This document shows positions 13,913-21,783 of a stretch of 22,382 nt of DNA, in pieces. The notes below the pieces were generated by a model, which was given only the letters and a program-made list of their open reading frames with translations, was not told where the DNA came from and made no database searches. Numbering within the stretch: position 1 is the stretch's first letter; every line of letters begins with the position of its first letter. The DNA comes from CAZALT01 sp964485515 (lineage in GTDB: Bacteria > Actinomycetota > Acidimicrobiia > Acidimicrobiales > Acidimicrobilacustridaceae). The stretch lies in assembly GCA_964485515.1 (NCBI GenBank), contig CAZALT010000042.1, positions 1 to 22,382 on the forward strand. Direction: 5' to 3'. The translations under genes were made by a program, and so were the position numbers.

Positions 13913-14012
13913 NNNNNNNNNNNNNNNNNNNNNNNNNNNNNNNNNNNNNNNNNNNNNNNNNNNNNNNNNNNNNNNNNNNNNNNNNNNNNNNNNNNNNNNN
14001 NNNNNNNNNNNN
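13913..14012. other. Assembly gap (100 N)
   Basis: Exactly 100 N, a customary placeholder for a gap of unknown size. Both sides carry the same 55-base sequence, so the gap was caused by the tandem repeat. The real content is unknown and could be shorter than 100 bases, even negative (an overlap). Confidence 0.98.
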
Positions 14013-14067
14013 CTCAGCGACTCGTGCTCAGCGACTCGTGCTCTGTGACTCGTTCTCGGCGCCGAGC
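14013..14067. repeat. 14-bp-type tandem repeat, right flank of the gap
   Basis: Identical over 55 bases to 13858-13912, starting at the first base after the N run. Degenerate copies (GCTCGGTGGCTCGTG) continue to about 14082. The remainder up to the ligase stop at 14134 holds no gene. Confidence 0.95.
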
Positions 14068-14133
14068 GCTCGGTGGCTCGTGTCCGGTGGCGCGTCGTCG
14101 GAGGTCGAGGGCTGCTGGCGACGTCCCCTGCCA

Positions 14134-15156
14134 TCAGCTCGGGGTGCTGGGTGTCTCCCGGGTCACCGACGCGGCGTCGCGGTCGAAGCGCTGGCCCACG
14201 TAGGCGGGATGGCGCATGACACCCTCGTGAGTCCACTCGCCGAACTCGGCTTCGACGACGAGGTGGGGGTGCACCCAGCGCCCGGCCCGTCGCACATCGG
14301 TGGGGATGCCGTCGGCGAAGGGGCAGTCCACCGTGGCGATCGACGACAGCTCGGCGACGAGGCGGTCCTGCTCGGTGCGTGTGAAGCCGGTGCCGACCCG
14401 GCCGGCGTACACGAGCGAGCCAGCCGTCCGATCGGGCTGGGCGAGGTCGTCGGGGTAGTAGCCGACGAGCAGCGCCCCGAAGGTCTCCGAACGGTTCCCC
14501 TGCCCGGGTAGCCACCCACCGACGACCAGCTCCTGGCGCCGGCGCACCTTGACCTTCAGCCAGTCCGACGACCGTCGTCCCGGTTCGTAGCGGCTGCCGA
14601 GGCGCTTGGCGATCAGTCCCTCCATGCCGGCGGCCGCCATCGCGTCGAGCAGCGCCTCGCCGCCGTCGTTCCAGGTGTCGGTCACGGTCCACGCCGGTCC
14701 CGGATCGACGAGCAGGGCGAGGAGGCGGTGGCGGTCCTCGTAGGTCTGGCCCGTGAGGTCGTTCCCGTCGAGCTCGAGCAGGTCGAAGACGATGAACGTG
14801 ACGGCTTGGTCGGCTGCTGCTGCGATCGTCTGCTTGGCCGAACGGGCCTGCATGCGCGGTTGGAGCCGGCCGAAGTCGGGTCGACCGGTCGCATCGAGTG
14901 CGACGATCTCGCCGTCGAGCACCGCGGTGTGCGGCCGGAGGGCCTCGGCGAGCGGAGCGATCTCGGGGAACCGTGCTGTCGCGTCGTTGCCCGCCGCGCT
15001 CCAGAGGTGGATGATCGCGTCGGCCTCGTCGTCGCGGGCGTCGACGGCAGCGAGGATCCGCATGCCGTCCCACTTCACCTCGAAGGCCCATCGGCCGTCG
15101 TCGGGTGGCAGGCGGTCGGCCAGCGTCGCTTTCATCGCGCCGTAGGGGATCTTCAC
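14134..15156 (-). CDS. ATP-dependent DNA ligase (LigC / LigD ligase-domain type)
   Basis: About 340 residues comprising an adenylation domain and an OB-fold domain, with no polymerase or nuclease domain. The nucleotidyltransferase motifs are in order: I EVKWDGMRI with the lysine that takes AMP, Ia/III VLDGEIVALD and FIVFDLLELDG, IV MEGLIAKRLGSRYEPG, V SDWLKVKVRRRQELVVGGW. The OB domain ends with RWVHPHLVVEAEFGEWTHEG. Such ligases seal nicks in repair; LigD-type proteins act with Ku in end joining and LigC in alternative base-excision repair, but no ku or polymerase gene is in the window. Start: GTG 15156 has GGGGG just upstream and overlaps the stop of a 22-codon leader ORF (GTGA). ATG 15204 is an in-frame alternative that adds 16 residues, MPPRPRAAHPSPCGGL, which look unconserved. 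Confidence 0.92.
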   Translation of the reverse strand: MKIPYGAMKATLADRLPPDDGRWAFEVKWDGMRILAAVDARDDEADAIIHLWSAAGNDATARFPEIAPLAEALRPHTAVLDGEIVALDATGRPDFGRLQPRMQARSAKQTIAAAADQAVTFIVFDLLELDGNDLTGQTYEDRHRLLALLVDPGPAWTVTDTWNDGGEALLDAMAAAGMEGLIAKRLGSRYEPGRRSSDWLKVKVRRRQELVVGGWLPGQGNRSETFGALLVGYYPDDLAQPDRTAGSLVYAGRVGTGFTRTEQDRLVAELSSIATVDCPFADGIPTDVRRAGRWVHPHLVVEAEFGEWTHEGVMRHPAYVGQRFDRDAASVTRETPSTPS

Positions 15157-15221
15157 GAGGCCCCCGCACGGCGACGGATGTGCCGCGCGGGGCCGGGGTG
15201 GCATCGCTTGGTCGGCGGCAT
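15153..15221 (-). CDS. Possible 22-codon leader ORF overlapping the ligase start
   Basis: ATG 15221 stands 6 bases after a TACGCT box (15233-15228, minus strand), the spacing of leaderless starts elsewhere in the window. The frame encodes MPPTKRCHPGPARHIRRRAG plus two residues and stops in TGA that overlaps the ligase GTG by 4 bases. The peptide is basic and Pro/Arg-rich, which is also what chance reading frames give here, so its function may be only to deliver ribosomes to the ligase start. The promoter position and the overlap are seen directly; that it is translated is inference. Confidence 0.4.
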   Translation of the reverse strand: MPPTKRCHPGPARHIRRRAGAS

Positions 15222-15227
15222 GGACAC

Positions 15228-15233
15228 AGCGTA
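15228..15233 (-). promoter_or_regulatory. -10 box for the ligase transcript
   Basis: TACGCT on the minus strand. It lies 6 bases before the leader-ORF ATG (15221), 23 bases before the alternative ligase ATG (15204) and 71 before GTG 15156. Confidence 0.5.
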
Positions 15234-15293
15234 GGTTTCGATCTGCATCACAAGACGAAGCAGACGCGCCGGCACAGGCGCAGGGGGAACACC

Positions 15294-16124
15294 ATGGGAT
15301 TGCTCACCGGCCAGTCGGCGTTCGTCACGGGTGGCGGCAGTGGCATCGGCTTGCAGATCGCCAGGTTCCTGGTGCGCGACGGTGCGTCGGTGACGATCTC
15401 GGGTCGGAGCGAGGAGCGCCTGCGCGGCGCGGTCGACCAGCTCGAGGCCGACGCGGTCGACGGCGCCGGCGTGGGGTGGGCAGCCTGCGACGTGGCCGAC
15501 GAGGCGCAGGTCGCGGCGGCGGTGACCAAGGCCGGTGAGCTCGGTCCGCTCACGCTGGTGGTGGCCAGCGCCGGTGGCGGTTCGCTCGGTCCCATCATCA
15601 CGACGCCGATCGAGGACTGGGCCCAGGTCATGGCGACCAACCTCACGGGGACCTTCCTCACGTTCAAGCACGGCGGCGCCGCGGTGGCGGCGAGCGGCGG
15701 CGGAGCGATGCTGGCCATCTCGTCGATCGCCGGGGTGAAGACGCATCGGTTCATGGGTCCCTACAGCGTGAGCAAGGCGGGTATCGACATGCTCGTGAAG
15801 GTCACCGCTGACGAGCTTGGCGTGGCCGGCGTGCGGGTGAATTCGGTGCGGCCCGGCATCGTCGACACCGACATGGTCAACACCAGCGTCATGCACGACG
15901 AGCAGCTCATGCAGTCGTACCTCGACAACATGCCGATCTCGCGGTCGGGCACCGTCGACGACGTCGCCGCGCTGGCCCGTTTCCTGCTGGGACCGGAGTC
16001 GAGCTGGATCACGGGCACGACCATCAGCGTCGACGGCGGCCAGCACCTGCGCAACGGCCCGGACTTCGAGCCCACCGCGAGGGCCTTCTTCGGTGACGAC
16101 GTCGTCGAGGGTCGCCTCGCCTGA
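15294..16124 (+). CDS. Short-chain dehydrogenase/reductase (SDR)
   Basis: A 276-residue classical SDR. It has the NAD(P)-binding TGGGSGIG (residues 13-20), ASAGGG in the position of NNAG, and the active site S in ISSIAG with YSVSK (Tyr-x3-Lys). The PGIVDTDM and ITGTTISVDGGQ ends are standard. The segment SGRSEERL after the second strand suggests NADP(H) preference (Arg after the strand); this is inference. The substrate is not readable. ATG 15294 follows AGGGGGA at 6-7 bases. The frame is open further upstream, but that part overlaps the divergent ligase promoter and is not SDR-like. Convergent with the P-type ATPase, with palindrome copy 2 in the gap. Confidence 0.93.
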   Translation: MGLLTGQSAFVTGGGSGIGLQIARFLVRDGASVTISGRSEERLRGAVDQLEADAVDGAGVGWAACDVADEAQVAAAVTKAGELGPLTLVVASAGGGSLGPIITTPIEDWAQVMATNLTGTFLTFKHGGAAVAASGGGAMLAISSIAGVKTHRFMGPYSVSKAGIDMLVKVTADELGVAGVRVNSVRPGIVDTDMVNTSVMHDEQLMQSYLDNMPISRSGTVDDVAALARFLLGPESSWITGTTISVDGGQHLRNGPDFEPTARAFFGDDVVEGRLA

Positions 16125-16144
16125 CCCCGAATCGGACGCCGGAG

Positions 16145-16196
16145 CGAACTGGCTGGACAGATACGCCGAATGGCCCGGGTCTTCCCAGCCAGTTCG
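16145..16196. repeat. Palindromic intergenic repeat, copy 2, between convergent genes
   Basis: Perfect 12-bp arms CGAACTGGCTGG (16145-16156) and CCAGCCAGTTCG (16185-16196) around 28 bases. It shares arms, spacing, core pieces and the right flank CCAGCCAGTTCGGC with copy 1 at 11004-11049. It starts 21 bases after the SDR stop; the ATPase stop is 46 bases beyond. Confidence 0.85.
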
Positions 16197-16241
16197 GCGG
16201 TGAGTCGACGGTCATGGGGTCGAACGGGAACGACGTTCAGT

Positions 16242-18698
16242 TCAGGCGCCGTCGACGCGGAGCGGGTCGCCGTCGAGGTTGCGCTTGGTCACCACGACGT
16301 TGAGGATGCGCCAGCCGATCTCGAGGACGACGCAGGCGGTGGCGCCGACGCCCACGGCCATGAAGATGGAGGAGGTGTCGGGGAGGGGCAGCTCGAAGTA
16401 GTCGTTGACCAACGGTATGACCAGCGCCCCCACGAAGCAGGCGCCCATCGAGATGATCAGGCCCGCCCGCCACGCGTTGAACGGCCGGGCGAGGATGCCG
16501 AGCACCCAGAAGGCCACGATGAAGAGGGTGATCACCGCGACGGTGCGGGCTTCTTCGATGGGCAGGTCGTCGATGTTCCGGGCCACCTGGTAGGCGACGA
16601 GGGTGGCGACGGCCGCGACGAAGCCGGCGGGCGCCGCGAAGCGGATCACCCGGGGCAGGAAGCCGCGCCTGGCCCGCTGCGTGTTCGGTGCGAGGGCGAG
16701 GAAGAACCCGGGGATGCCGATGGTGAGCGCCGAGATGATCGTGAAGTGGCGGGGGATGAACGGGAAGGGCACGCCGGCCACTCCGACGGCGAGGGCGAGC
16801 ATCAGGGCGTAGAAGGTCTTGGTGAGGAACAGGTTGGCGACCCGCTCGACGTTGGCGATGACGCGTCGACCTTCGGCGACCACGGATGGGAACACGGAGA
16901 AGTCGTTGCCGAGCAGGACGAAGCGGGCCACGGCGCGCGCCGCCTGGCTACCCGCGCCCATGGCGACACCGACATCGGCGTCCTTGAGGGCGAGCGTGTC
17001 GTTCACGCCGTCCCCGGTCATGGCGACGGTGTGGCCCCGCGACTGGAGGGCGTGCACCATGGCCCGCTTCTGGTGGGGGGTGACCCGCCCGAACACGGCG
17101 TTTGCCTCGAGCGCCTCGGCGAGGGCCTCCCGGTCGTCGCCGTCGAGGGTGCGGGCATCGACTGCCCGGTCGGCGCCGGCGACACCGACGCGCTGCGCCA
17201 CGGCGGACACCGTCACGGGGTTGTCCCCCGAGATGATCTTGACCGTGACGCCCTGGTCCTCGAAGTACCGGATGGTGTCGGGCGCGGATGCCCGTACCTT
17301 CTCCTCGAGCACCACGAGGGCGATGGCGTCGAGGCGGTCGGGCAGCGTCTCGCCCTGCAATCCGGCGGGAGCGAGCGCCAGCATCAGCACCCGCCGGCCG
17401 CGCTCGGCGTAGTGCCGGAGGCGGTCGTCGGCCGCGGTGGTGTCGCCGTGGACCTTGGTGAGCAAGATGTCCGGGGCGCCGAGGTACCAGCCGCCGTCAG
17501 GGGCCTCTCCGCCGCTGAAGGACGCGGCGCTCCACTTCCGTGCTGACGAGAAGGGCACGGCATCGGCCAGCGCCCACCCTGGATCGTCGGGGAAGTCCCG
17601 CTTGATGGCGAGGAGGCTGGGGTTCGGGTGCTCGTCGGATGCGCCGAGCGCGCCCAGCACGTGGTCGACGCCGACGTAGGGGTCGTCGGGGCCGGCCTGC
17701 ACGTGCTCGACGGTGGCCAGGACGAGCTCGCCCTCGGTGAGGGTGCCGGTCTTGTCCAGGCAGATGACGTCGACCCGGGCGAGTCCTTCGATCGCGGCGA
17801 GCTCTTGGGTGAGCACCTGCTTCTTGGCGAGGCGGGTGGCGCCGACGGCGAAGGCGACGCTGGTCAGCAGCACGAGGCCCTCCGGCACCATGGCGACGAG
17901 CCCCGCGACCGAGCCCTGCACGGCGGACACGACACCTTCGTCGGCCCGGACCTGGGCCGTGATCAGGAGGATGGCCGTGGGGATCATCAGGTAGCCGACG
18001 TACGTGATGATCTTGTTGATCCCCGATCGCAGGTCGGAGCTCACCTGGCTGAACTGGCGGGCCTCGGCACTGAGCTTGAAGGCGTAGGCATCGGCGCCGA
18101 CGGCGGTGGCCCGGATGTGACCGCTGCCGGCCACGACGAAGCTCCCCGACATCACGGGGTCGCCGACGTCTTTGGGGAGCGGGTCGGCCTCGCCGGTGAG
18201 GAGCGACTCGTCGATCTCGATGCCGGCCTCGGAGAGGACCTCGCCGTCGACCGCGATCTGGTCGCCGAGCGACAACACGACGACTTCGTCGAGCACCAGC
18301 TCGCTCGCCGGGATCTCGACGGCCTGCCCGTCGCGCAGCACGACGGCACGAGGCGCGTTCAGGACGGCGAGCCGGTCGAGCGCCCGTTTCGAGCGCATCT
18401 CCTGGATGATGCCGATGAGGGCGTTGGCCACCAGCACGATGCCGAACAGGGCGTCGCGGTACTCCTGCACCGCGAGGATGACCACGAGCAAGATGCCGAG
18501 CAGGATGTTGAACGGCGTGACGACGTTGCCGCGGATGATCGAGCCGATCGTGCGGCTCGTCGGGTCGGCGACGTCGTTGGTGCGGCCGTCGGCCTGTCGC
18601 GCGGCGACCTCGGCGGAGGTGAGCCCCAGGCCTGCGGTTCCCGGTGCGGACGGGTCGGGTGCCGGTGGGCGGTCCGCCTCCGATGAGGTCGTCGTCAT
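16242..18698 (-). CDS. P-type cation-transporting ATPase, CtpE-like
   Basis: An 818-residue integral membrane pump. In order: a soluble N-terminus with LGLTSAEVAARQADGRTND, two membrane helices (about 58-95), the actuator domain with LTGEAD (167-172), helices with MVPEGLVLL (270-278), the phosphorylation motif DKTGTLT (D315), a nucleotide-binding domain, the hinge motif TGDGVND (561-567) and six C-terminal helices ending in VVTKRNLDGD. The PEGL motif, a short N-terminus without metal-binding CxxC domains, and the tail HFTIISALTIGIPGFFLALA resemble M. tuberculosis CtpE, reported as a calcium transporter, rather than copper or potassium pumps. Substrate is therefore probably Ca2+, by family inference. 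ATG 18698 has TACAAC 6 bases upstream; the open frame extends 31 codons further with no supporting signal. Stands alone, minus strand. Confidence 0.92.
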   Translation of the reverse strand: MTTTSSEADRPPAPDPSAPGTAGLGLTSAEVAARQADGRTNDVADPTSRTIGSIIRGNVVTPFNILLGILLVVILAVQEYRDALFGIVLVANALIGIIQEMRSKRALDRLAVLNAPRAVVLRDGQAVEIPASELVLDEVVVLSLGDQIAVDGEVLSEAGIEIDESLLTGEADPLPKDVGDPVMSGSFVVAGSGHIRATAVGADAYAFKLSAEARQFSQVSSDLRSGINKIITYVGYLMIPTAILLITAQVRADEGVVSAVQGSVAGLVAMVPEGLVLLTSVAFAVGATRLAKKQVLTQELAAIEGLARVDVICLDKTGTLTEGELVLATVEHVQAGPDDPYVGVDHVLGALGASDEHPNPSLLAIKRDFPDDPGWALADAVPFSSARKWSAASFSGGEAPDGGWYLGAPDILLTKVHGDTTAADDRLRHYAERGRRVLMLALAPAGLQGETLPDRLDAIALVVLEEKVRASAPDTIRYFEDQGVTVKIISGDNPVTVSAVAQRVGVAGADRAVDARTLDGDDREALAEALEANAVFGRVTPHQKRAMVHALQSRGHTVAMTGDGVNDTLALKDADVGVAMGAGSQAARAVARFVLLGNDFSVFPSVVAEGRRVIANVERVANLFLTKTFYALMLALAVGVAGVPFPFIPRHFTIISALTIGIPGFFLALAPNTQRARRGFLPRVIRFAAPAGFVAAVATLVAYQVARNIDDLPIEEARTVAVITLFIVAFWVLGILARPFNAWRAGLIISMGACFVGALVIPLVNDYFELPLPDTSSIFMAVGVGATACVVLEIGWRILNVVVTKRNLDGDPLRVDGA

Positions 18699-18815
18699 CT
18701 GAAGGTTGTAGCGCGTCCGCTCGGACGGAGATGGCCCGGATGCGGGTTCTGGCGGGCATGGAGACGCGGCGTGCGGTCGGCCGACGCGCACGCCGCGCCC
18801 CCTCCTATCGGTGGG

Positions 18816-19577
18816 TCAGGCCGGGGTGATGAGGCCGTAGTGGCCGTCGATGCGGCGGTAGACGACGTTGCCCCGACCGGTCTCGGTGTTGATGAAGAAC
18901 ACGAAGGGCTCGTGGCCGGCGTCGAGTCGCTCCTCGGCATCGAACAGGCTCAGCTCGGGCGGGTGCATGGTGCTCGGCTGGACGTCGACGGCGCACGGCT
19001 GCGGTACGACGATGGCGTCGTCGGTGGCCTGCATGAGCACGAGCCCGTCGTCGAGGTCGTGGAAGATCACGCTTTCAAGACCGCTGTCGATGTCGACGTA
19101 GAGGTAGAACGCGTGGCCGAGCATGTCGAGGTCGAAGGCGGCTTCGTCGCAGCGCATGGGCGTGAGGGCGAAGGTCTTGTGGCGGACCACCTCGCGCTCC
19201 TCGACGGGTCGTTCCGTGTACTCGACCGGGGACGGGGCGACGGGCGCGGTGTCGTGGGAGCGGTCGTTGTGGCGGGCCTCGTGCCGGTCGATCTGACGGC
19301 GGAGCCGTTGGTCGAGGAGGTCGATCGCCTCGAAGAAGTCGTGCCCGGCGAGGTGCCCGCGCACCGCCTGGCCGTTGACGTCGAGGGTGGCTTCGACGAT
19401 GCAAGGTCGTTCCCGGGCCGGATTCGGTTCGTGGGTGAGTCGGACCTGGGCGAACAGGATCGGCTTCCGGGTGAACCGGGCGAGCGCGGTGATCTTCTCG
19501 GAGGCGTACTGCTTGGCAGCTTCCGGTACGACGCCATGCGTCGTGACGACCAGCTCGAGTTCCTCGACGAGTTGCAT
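18816..19577 (-). CDS. hpf: Long ribosome hibernation-promoting factor with two C-terminal domains
   Basis: A 253-residue protein. Residues 1-105 are the S30AE domain that binds the 30S decoding region (ALARFTRKPILFAQVRLTHE, then CIVEATLDVNGQAVRG). After a Pro/Arg-rich linker two copies of the HPF C-terminal fold follow. The first is at about 133-190 (KTFALTPMRCDEAAFDLDML, with HAFYLYVDIDSGLESVIFHD). The second is at about 195-253 (HEPFVFFINTETGRGNVVYR, ending IDGHYGLITP). Ordinary long HPFs have one such domain. A two-domain form is known in mycobacterial RafH, a hypoxia-linked factor. ATG 19577 is preceded by AGGAGA at 7 bases. The hypothetical gene at 19668 lies 90 bases upstream on the same strand and may share a transcript. 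Confidence 0.92.
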   Translation of the reverse strand: MQLVEELELVVTTHGVVPEAAKQYASEKITALARFTRKPILFAQVRLTHEPNPARERPCIVEATLDVNGQAVRGHLAGHDFFEAIDLLDQRLRRQIDRHEARHNDRSHDTAPVAPSPVEYTERPVEEREVVRHKTFALTPMRCDEAAFDLDMLGHAFYLYVDIDSGLESVIFHDLDDGLVLMQATDDAIVVPQPCAVDVQPSTMHPPELSLFDAEERLDAGHEPFVFFINTETGRGNVVYRRIDGHYGLITPA

Positions 19578-19667
19578 CAGGTCTCCTGTTCAGTTGTACG
19601 GGGAAATGGGGATGGGGGTTACACGGTTCGGTTTCTGTGGGCTTCGATGGTCGGGGGGCGGCGTCGG

Positions 19668-20108
19668 TCAGGTGGCCGTCGCGTCGTCGGAGAGGTTGGG
19701 TTCCTCGGGCTGGAAGGCGTAGTGCTGGCTCTCGAGGATGTCCTCGAGGTCGGGCTCGCCTCCGTCGTCGTTGTCGGCCCGGGCTCCCGGGTCGTCGTCG
19801 CGGTCGCCGTCGCTCGAGCTCGACGAGGGTTCGTCGTCGCGGCGTGACCACGGGATCCACGTCACTTCGGGTTCTTCGTCGTCGAAGTACGACACGATCG
19901 GCGGTGCGGCGTTGATGTCGGTGTCGATGGCCACCTCGGACCGGCCGGGGTCGTCGACCGAGCGGAGGCGGTCGGAGCGGTCGATGTGGAGCGCGGCCTC
20001 TTCGGGGGCGCGCAGCGCGGCGGACTGGAGCGTCTCGACGTCGCCGTCGTCGATCAGCACGTCAGGCCGCAAGAAGCTCCACTCGTCCGGGGGCTGCTGC
20101 TTGAGCAT
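19668..20108 (-). CDS. Hypothetical acidic protein upstream of hpf
   Basis: A 146-residue protein I do not recognise. It begins MLKQQPPDEWSFLRPDVLID, has a patterned middle (APPIVSYFDDEEPEVTWIPW) and then a long stretch rich in Asp, Glu and Ser (SRRDDEPSSSSSDGDRDDDP) that must be disordered. There is no signal peptide, membrane helix or cysteine. AAGGAG 6 bases before ATG 20108 supports translation, and codon use is like the neighbours. It ends 90 bases before hpf on the same strand, so co-transcription with the hibernation factor is plausible. Function unknown; an adaptor-like or regulatory role would be a guess. Confidence 0.72.
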   Translation of the reverse strand: MLKQQPPDEWSFLRPDVLIDDGDVETLQSAALRAPEEAALHIDRSDRLRSVDDPGRSEVAIDTDINAAPPIVSYFDDEEPEVTWIPWSRRDDEPSSSSSDGDRDDDPGARADNDDGGEPDLEDILESQHYAFQPEEPNLSDDATAT

Positions 20109-20214
20109 GACCGCTCCTTCCGTTGAGCTCCTGAACTACCGGAGATCTCCGTGCCAAGACCATGCCGCGCGATCGCGTCGTCGGCAAGCAGTTCCGCGTT
20201 TTCCTGGATCTCTC

Positions 20215-20247
20215 CGGCACGACACCGGCACGACACCGGCACGACAC
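20215..20247. repeat. 11-bp tandem repeat, 3 copies
   Basis: CGGCACGACAC three times in the 251-base gap between the divergent hypothetical gene and dsbB, with related ACACCGGCACG further on (about 20270). No other feature is evident in the gap apart from the dsbB -10 box. Confidence 0.9.
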
Positions 20248-20343
20248 CGGTCCGAAAACCAGCCCGAACACCGGCACGGGGCTCGCCACGGACCGGGCAG
20301 GGTCGGAGATCCGAGGTGAACGGACCGGTATGCGGTCGCCTCC

Positions 20344-20349
20344 TACACT
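20344..20349 (+). promoter_or_regulatory. Likely -10 box for dsbB
   Basis: TACACT, 10 bases before ATG 20360, with no Shine-Dalgarno sequence; a short or absent leader is implied. Confidence 0.4.
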
Positions 20350-20359
20350 CCGTCGCGCC

Positions 20360-20959
20360 ATGGACACGCAGACGGAGACGATCTCGACGTTCCTCGCCGT
20401 GCTGGCCCTGCTGTGCCTGGCGGGCACCGTTGCCGCGGCGGTGTTCGTCGCCGTCGCACGGCGAGCACCGGCGGGCAGCAGCCGGGCGCTGTGGCGTGAG
20501 GACATCCGCGGCGCGTCGCTGTGGTTGGGGTTCGTGGTCGCGGCCTCGTGCATGGCGGGGAGCCTGTGGCTGTCCGAGGTCGCCGACTTCCCGCCGTGTC
20601 CGCTGTGCTGGTACCAGCGCATCTGCATGTACCCGTTGGCCCTGATCCTCGGCATCGCCGCCGTACGACGCGACGCAAACGTCCGGATCTACGTCATGGC
20701 CCTGGCCGGCGTCGGTGCGGTGATCGCGGCCTACCACTCGTGGATCCAGGCGTTCCCGCCGGCCGACGGCACCAGCTTCTGCACGCTCGAGGCGCCCTGC
20801 ACCGAGCGCTATGTCTGGGAGTTCGGCTTCGTGTCGATCCCGTTCATGGCGTTGTGCGGGTTCGCTTTCGTGATCGTCATGATGGTGGCCGCGGGTGGGA
20901 GCTCGCCCGCTTCGGGCGATCATGGGCCGGGCGACTCGGGAACCACAGTTGACGACTGA
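20360..20959 (+). CDS. dsbB: DsbB-family disulfide bond formation protein
   Basis: A 199-residue inner-membrane protein that reoxidises an extracytoplasmic DsbA-like thiol oxidase and passes electrons to quinone. Four hydrophobic segments are visible (about 8-33, 53-72, 85-102, 108-128), plus a fifth near 155-180. Both cysteine pairs are present: C80/C83 in FPPCPLCWYQRICMYP, next to the quinone-contacting arginine R87, and C141/C147 in the second external loop (SFCTLEAPCTERYVWEFGF). The C-terminus is a polar tail, SSPASGDHGPGDSG. ATG 20360 is preferred over the longer frame, whose extra residues cover the 11-bp repeat. The thioredoxin-like gene 59 bases downstream is its likely partner, so the pair forms one oxidative folding unit. 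Confidence 0.94.
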   Translation: MDTQTETISTFLAVLALLCLAGTVAAAVFVAVARRAPAGSSRALWREDIRGASLWLGFVVAASCMAGSLWLSEVADFPPCPLCWYQRICMYPLALILGIAAVRRDANVRIYVMALAGVGAVIAAYHSWIQAFPPADGTSFCTLEAPCTERYVWEFGFVSIPFMALCGFAFVIVMMVAAGGSSPASGDHGPGDSGTTVDD

Positions 20960-21018
20960 GCCGCTCTCGCCATCGACCATCGGCGATCTTCTGCATCGTC
21001 CCGCACTTTGGAGCACCT

Positions 21019-21771
21019 GTGAGCAACCGTCCGTCCAAGAAGCCTCTGCCGTCCCAGCGCGTCAACGCGGCGCGGGACCAGGCGCAGCGCAGTCGCACCA
21101 TCTGGATCGTCGCCGCGGTCGCGGCGGTGGTCGTGTTCGCACTCGTGGTCACCCTCGCCCTCTCCTCGGGCGGTGACGACGGAACGGCCACCGCGGGTCA
21201 GGACAAGGGTGCGGCGGGGACGGTGGTGCCCACCGGCGACGTGATCTACGGAACGGTGTCGGTCGAGGGCACGCCGATCCCGGCGCTCACGCCCGGCAGC
21301 GCTGACACGGCGATCGGCGGGGTGGTTCCCACCGTCACGGGCCAGCAGTTCGACGGGTCGCCGATCACGATCGGTGGGGCGGCCTCCAACGGCAAGCCCA
21401 CGGTTGTGTTCGGGCTGGCTCACTGGTGCCCGCACTGCCAGAAGGAGGTGCCGTTCATCTCCAGCTGGCTGGACGACAACGGCATGCCCGAGGACGTGAA
21501 CCTCGTGGCGCTCTCCACCGGTGCGATGGAGTCGCGCGGCAACTGGACGCCCGACGAGTGGCTCATCGAGGAGGGTTGGACCATCCCGACGATGGCCGAC
21601 GACGAGACCGGCACCGCGGCGCAGGCCATCGGCCTGAGCTCGTTCCCGTACTACCTGGTGTACGACGCCGACGGGAAGGTCATCTGGCGCGGTTCGGGTG
21701 AACGGCTCACCGACGCCCAGTGGGAACCGGTGCTCGAGGCCGCCCGCACCGGTGTGCCCCCGACCAGCTGA
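21019..21771 (+). CDS. Membrane-anchored thioredoxin-fold thiol oxidoreductase (TlpA/DsbA-like)
   Basis: A 250-residue protein: basic N-terminus, one membrane helix (27-49, WIVAAVAAVVVFALVVTLAL), a Gly/Thr-rich linker, then a thioredoxin domain outside the membrane. The active site is C138-P-H-C141 in LAHWCPHCQKEVPFISSW, the dipeptide of DsbA-type oxidases, set in a TlpA-like frame; the cis-proline loop is at SSFPYYLVYDADGKVIWRGS. The Pro-His dipeptide favours oxidation, which matches the DsbB gene directly upstream, so it is probably the DsbA partner. GTG 21019 has GGAG 5 bases upstream. Likely co-transcribed with dsbB. It is followed, 12 bases on, by a convergent PIN remnant, with no obvious hairpin between. 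Confidence 0.92.
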   Translation: MSNRPSKKPLPSQRVNAARDQAQRSRTIWIVAAVAAVVVFALVVTLALSSGGDDGTATAGQDKGAAGTVVPTGDVIYGTVSVEGTPIPALTPGSADTAIGGVVPTVTGQQFDGSPITIGGAASNGKPTVVFGLAHWCPHCQKEVPFISSWLDDNGMPEDVNLVALSTGAMESRGNWTPDEWLIEEGWTIPTMADDETGTAAQAIGLSSFPYYLVYDADGKVIWRGSGERLTDAQWEPVLEAARTGVPPTS

Positions 21772-21783
21772 CCTCGCCGCACC

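Noticed and set aside
16170..17546. 458-codon open frame on the plus strand (and the similar 17628-18686)
   Set aside because: Glu/Gly/Asp/His-rich antisense reading of the P-type ATPase gene; a usual artefact at high GC.
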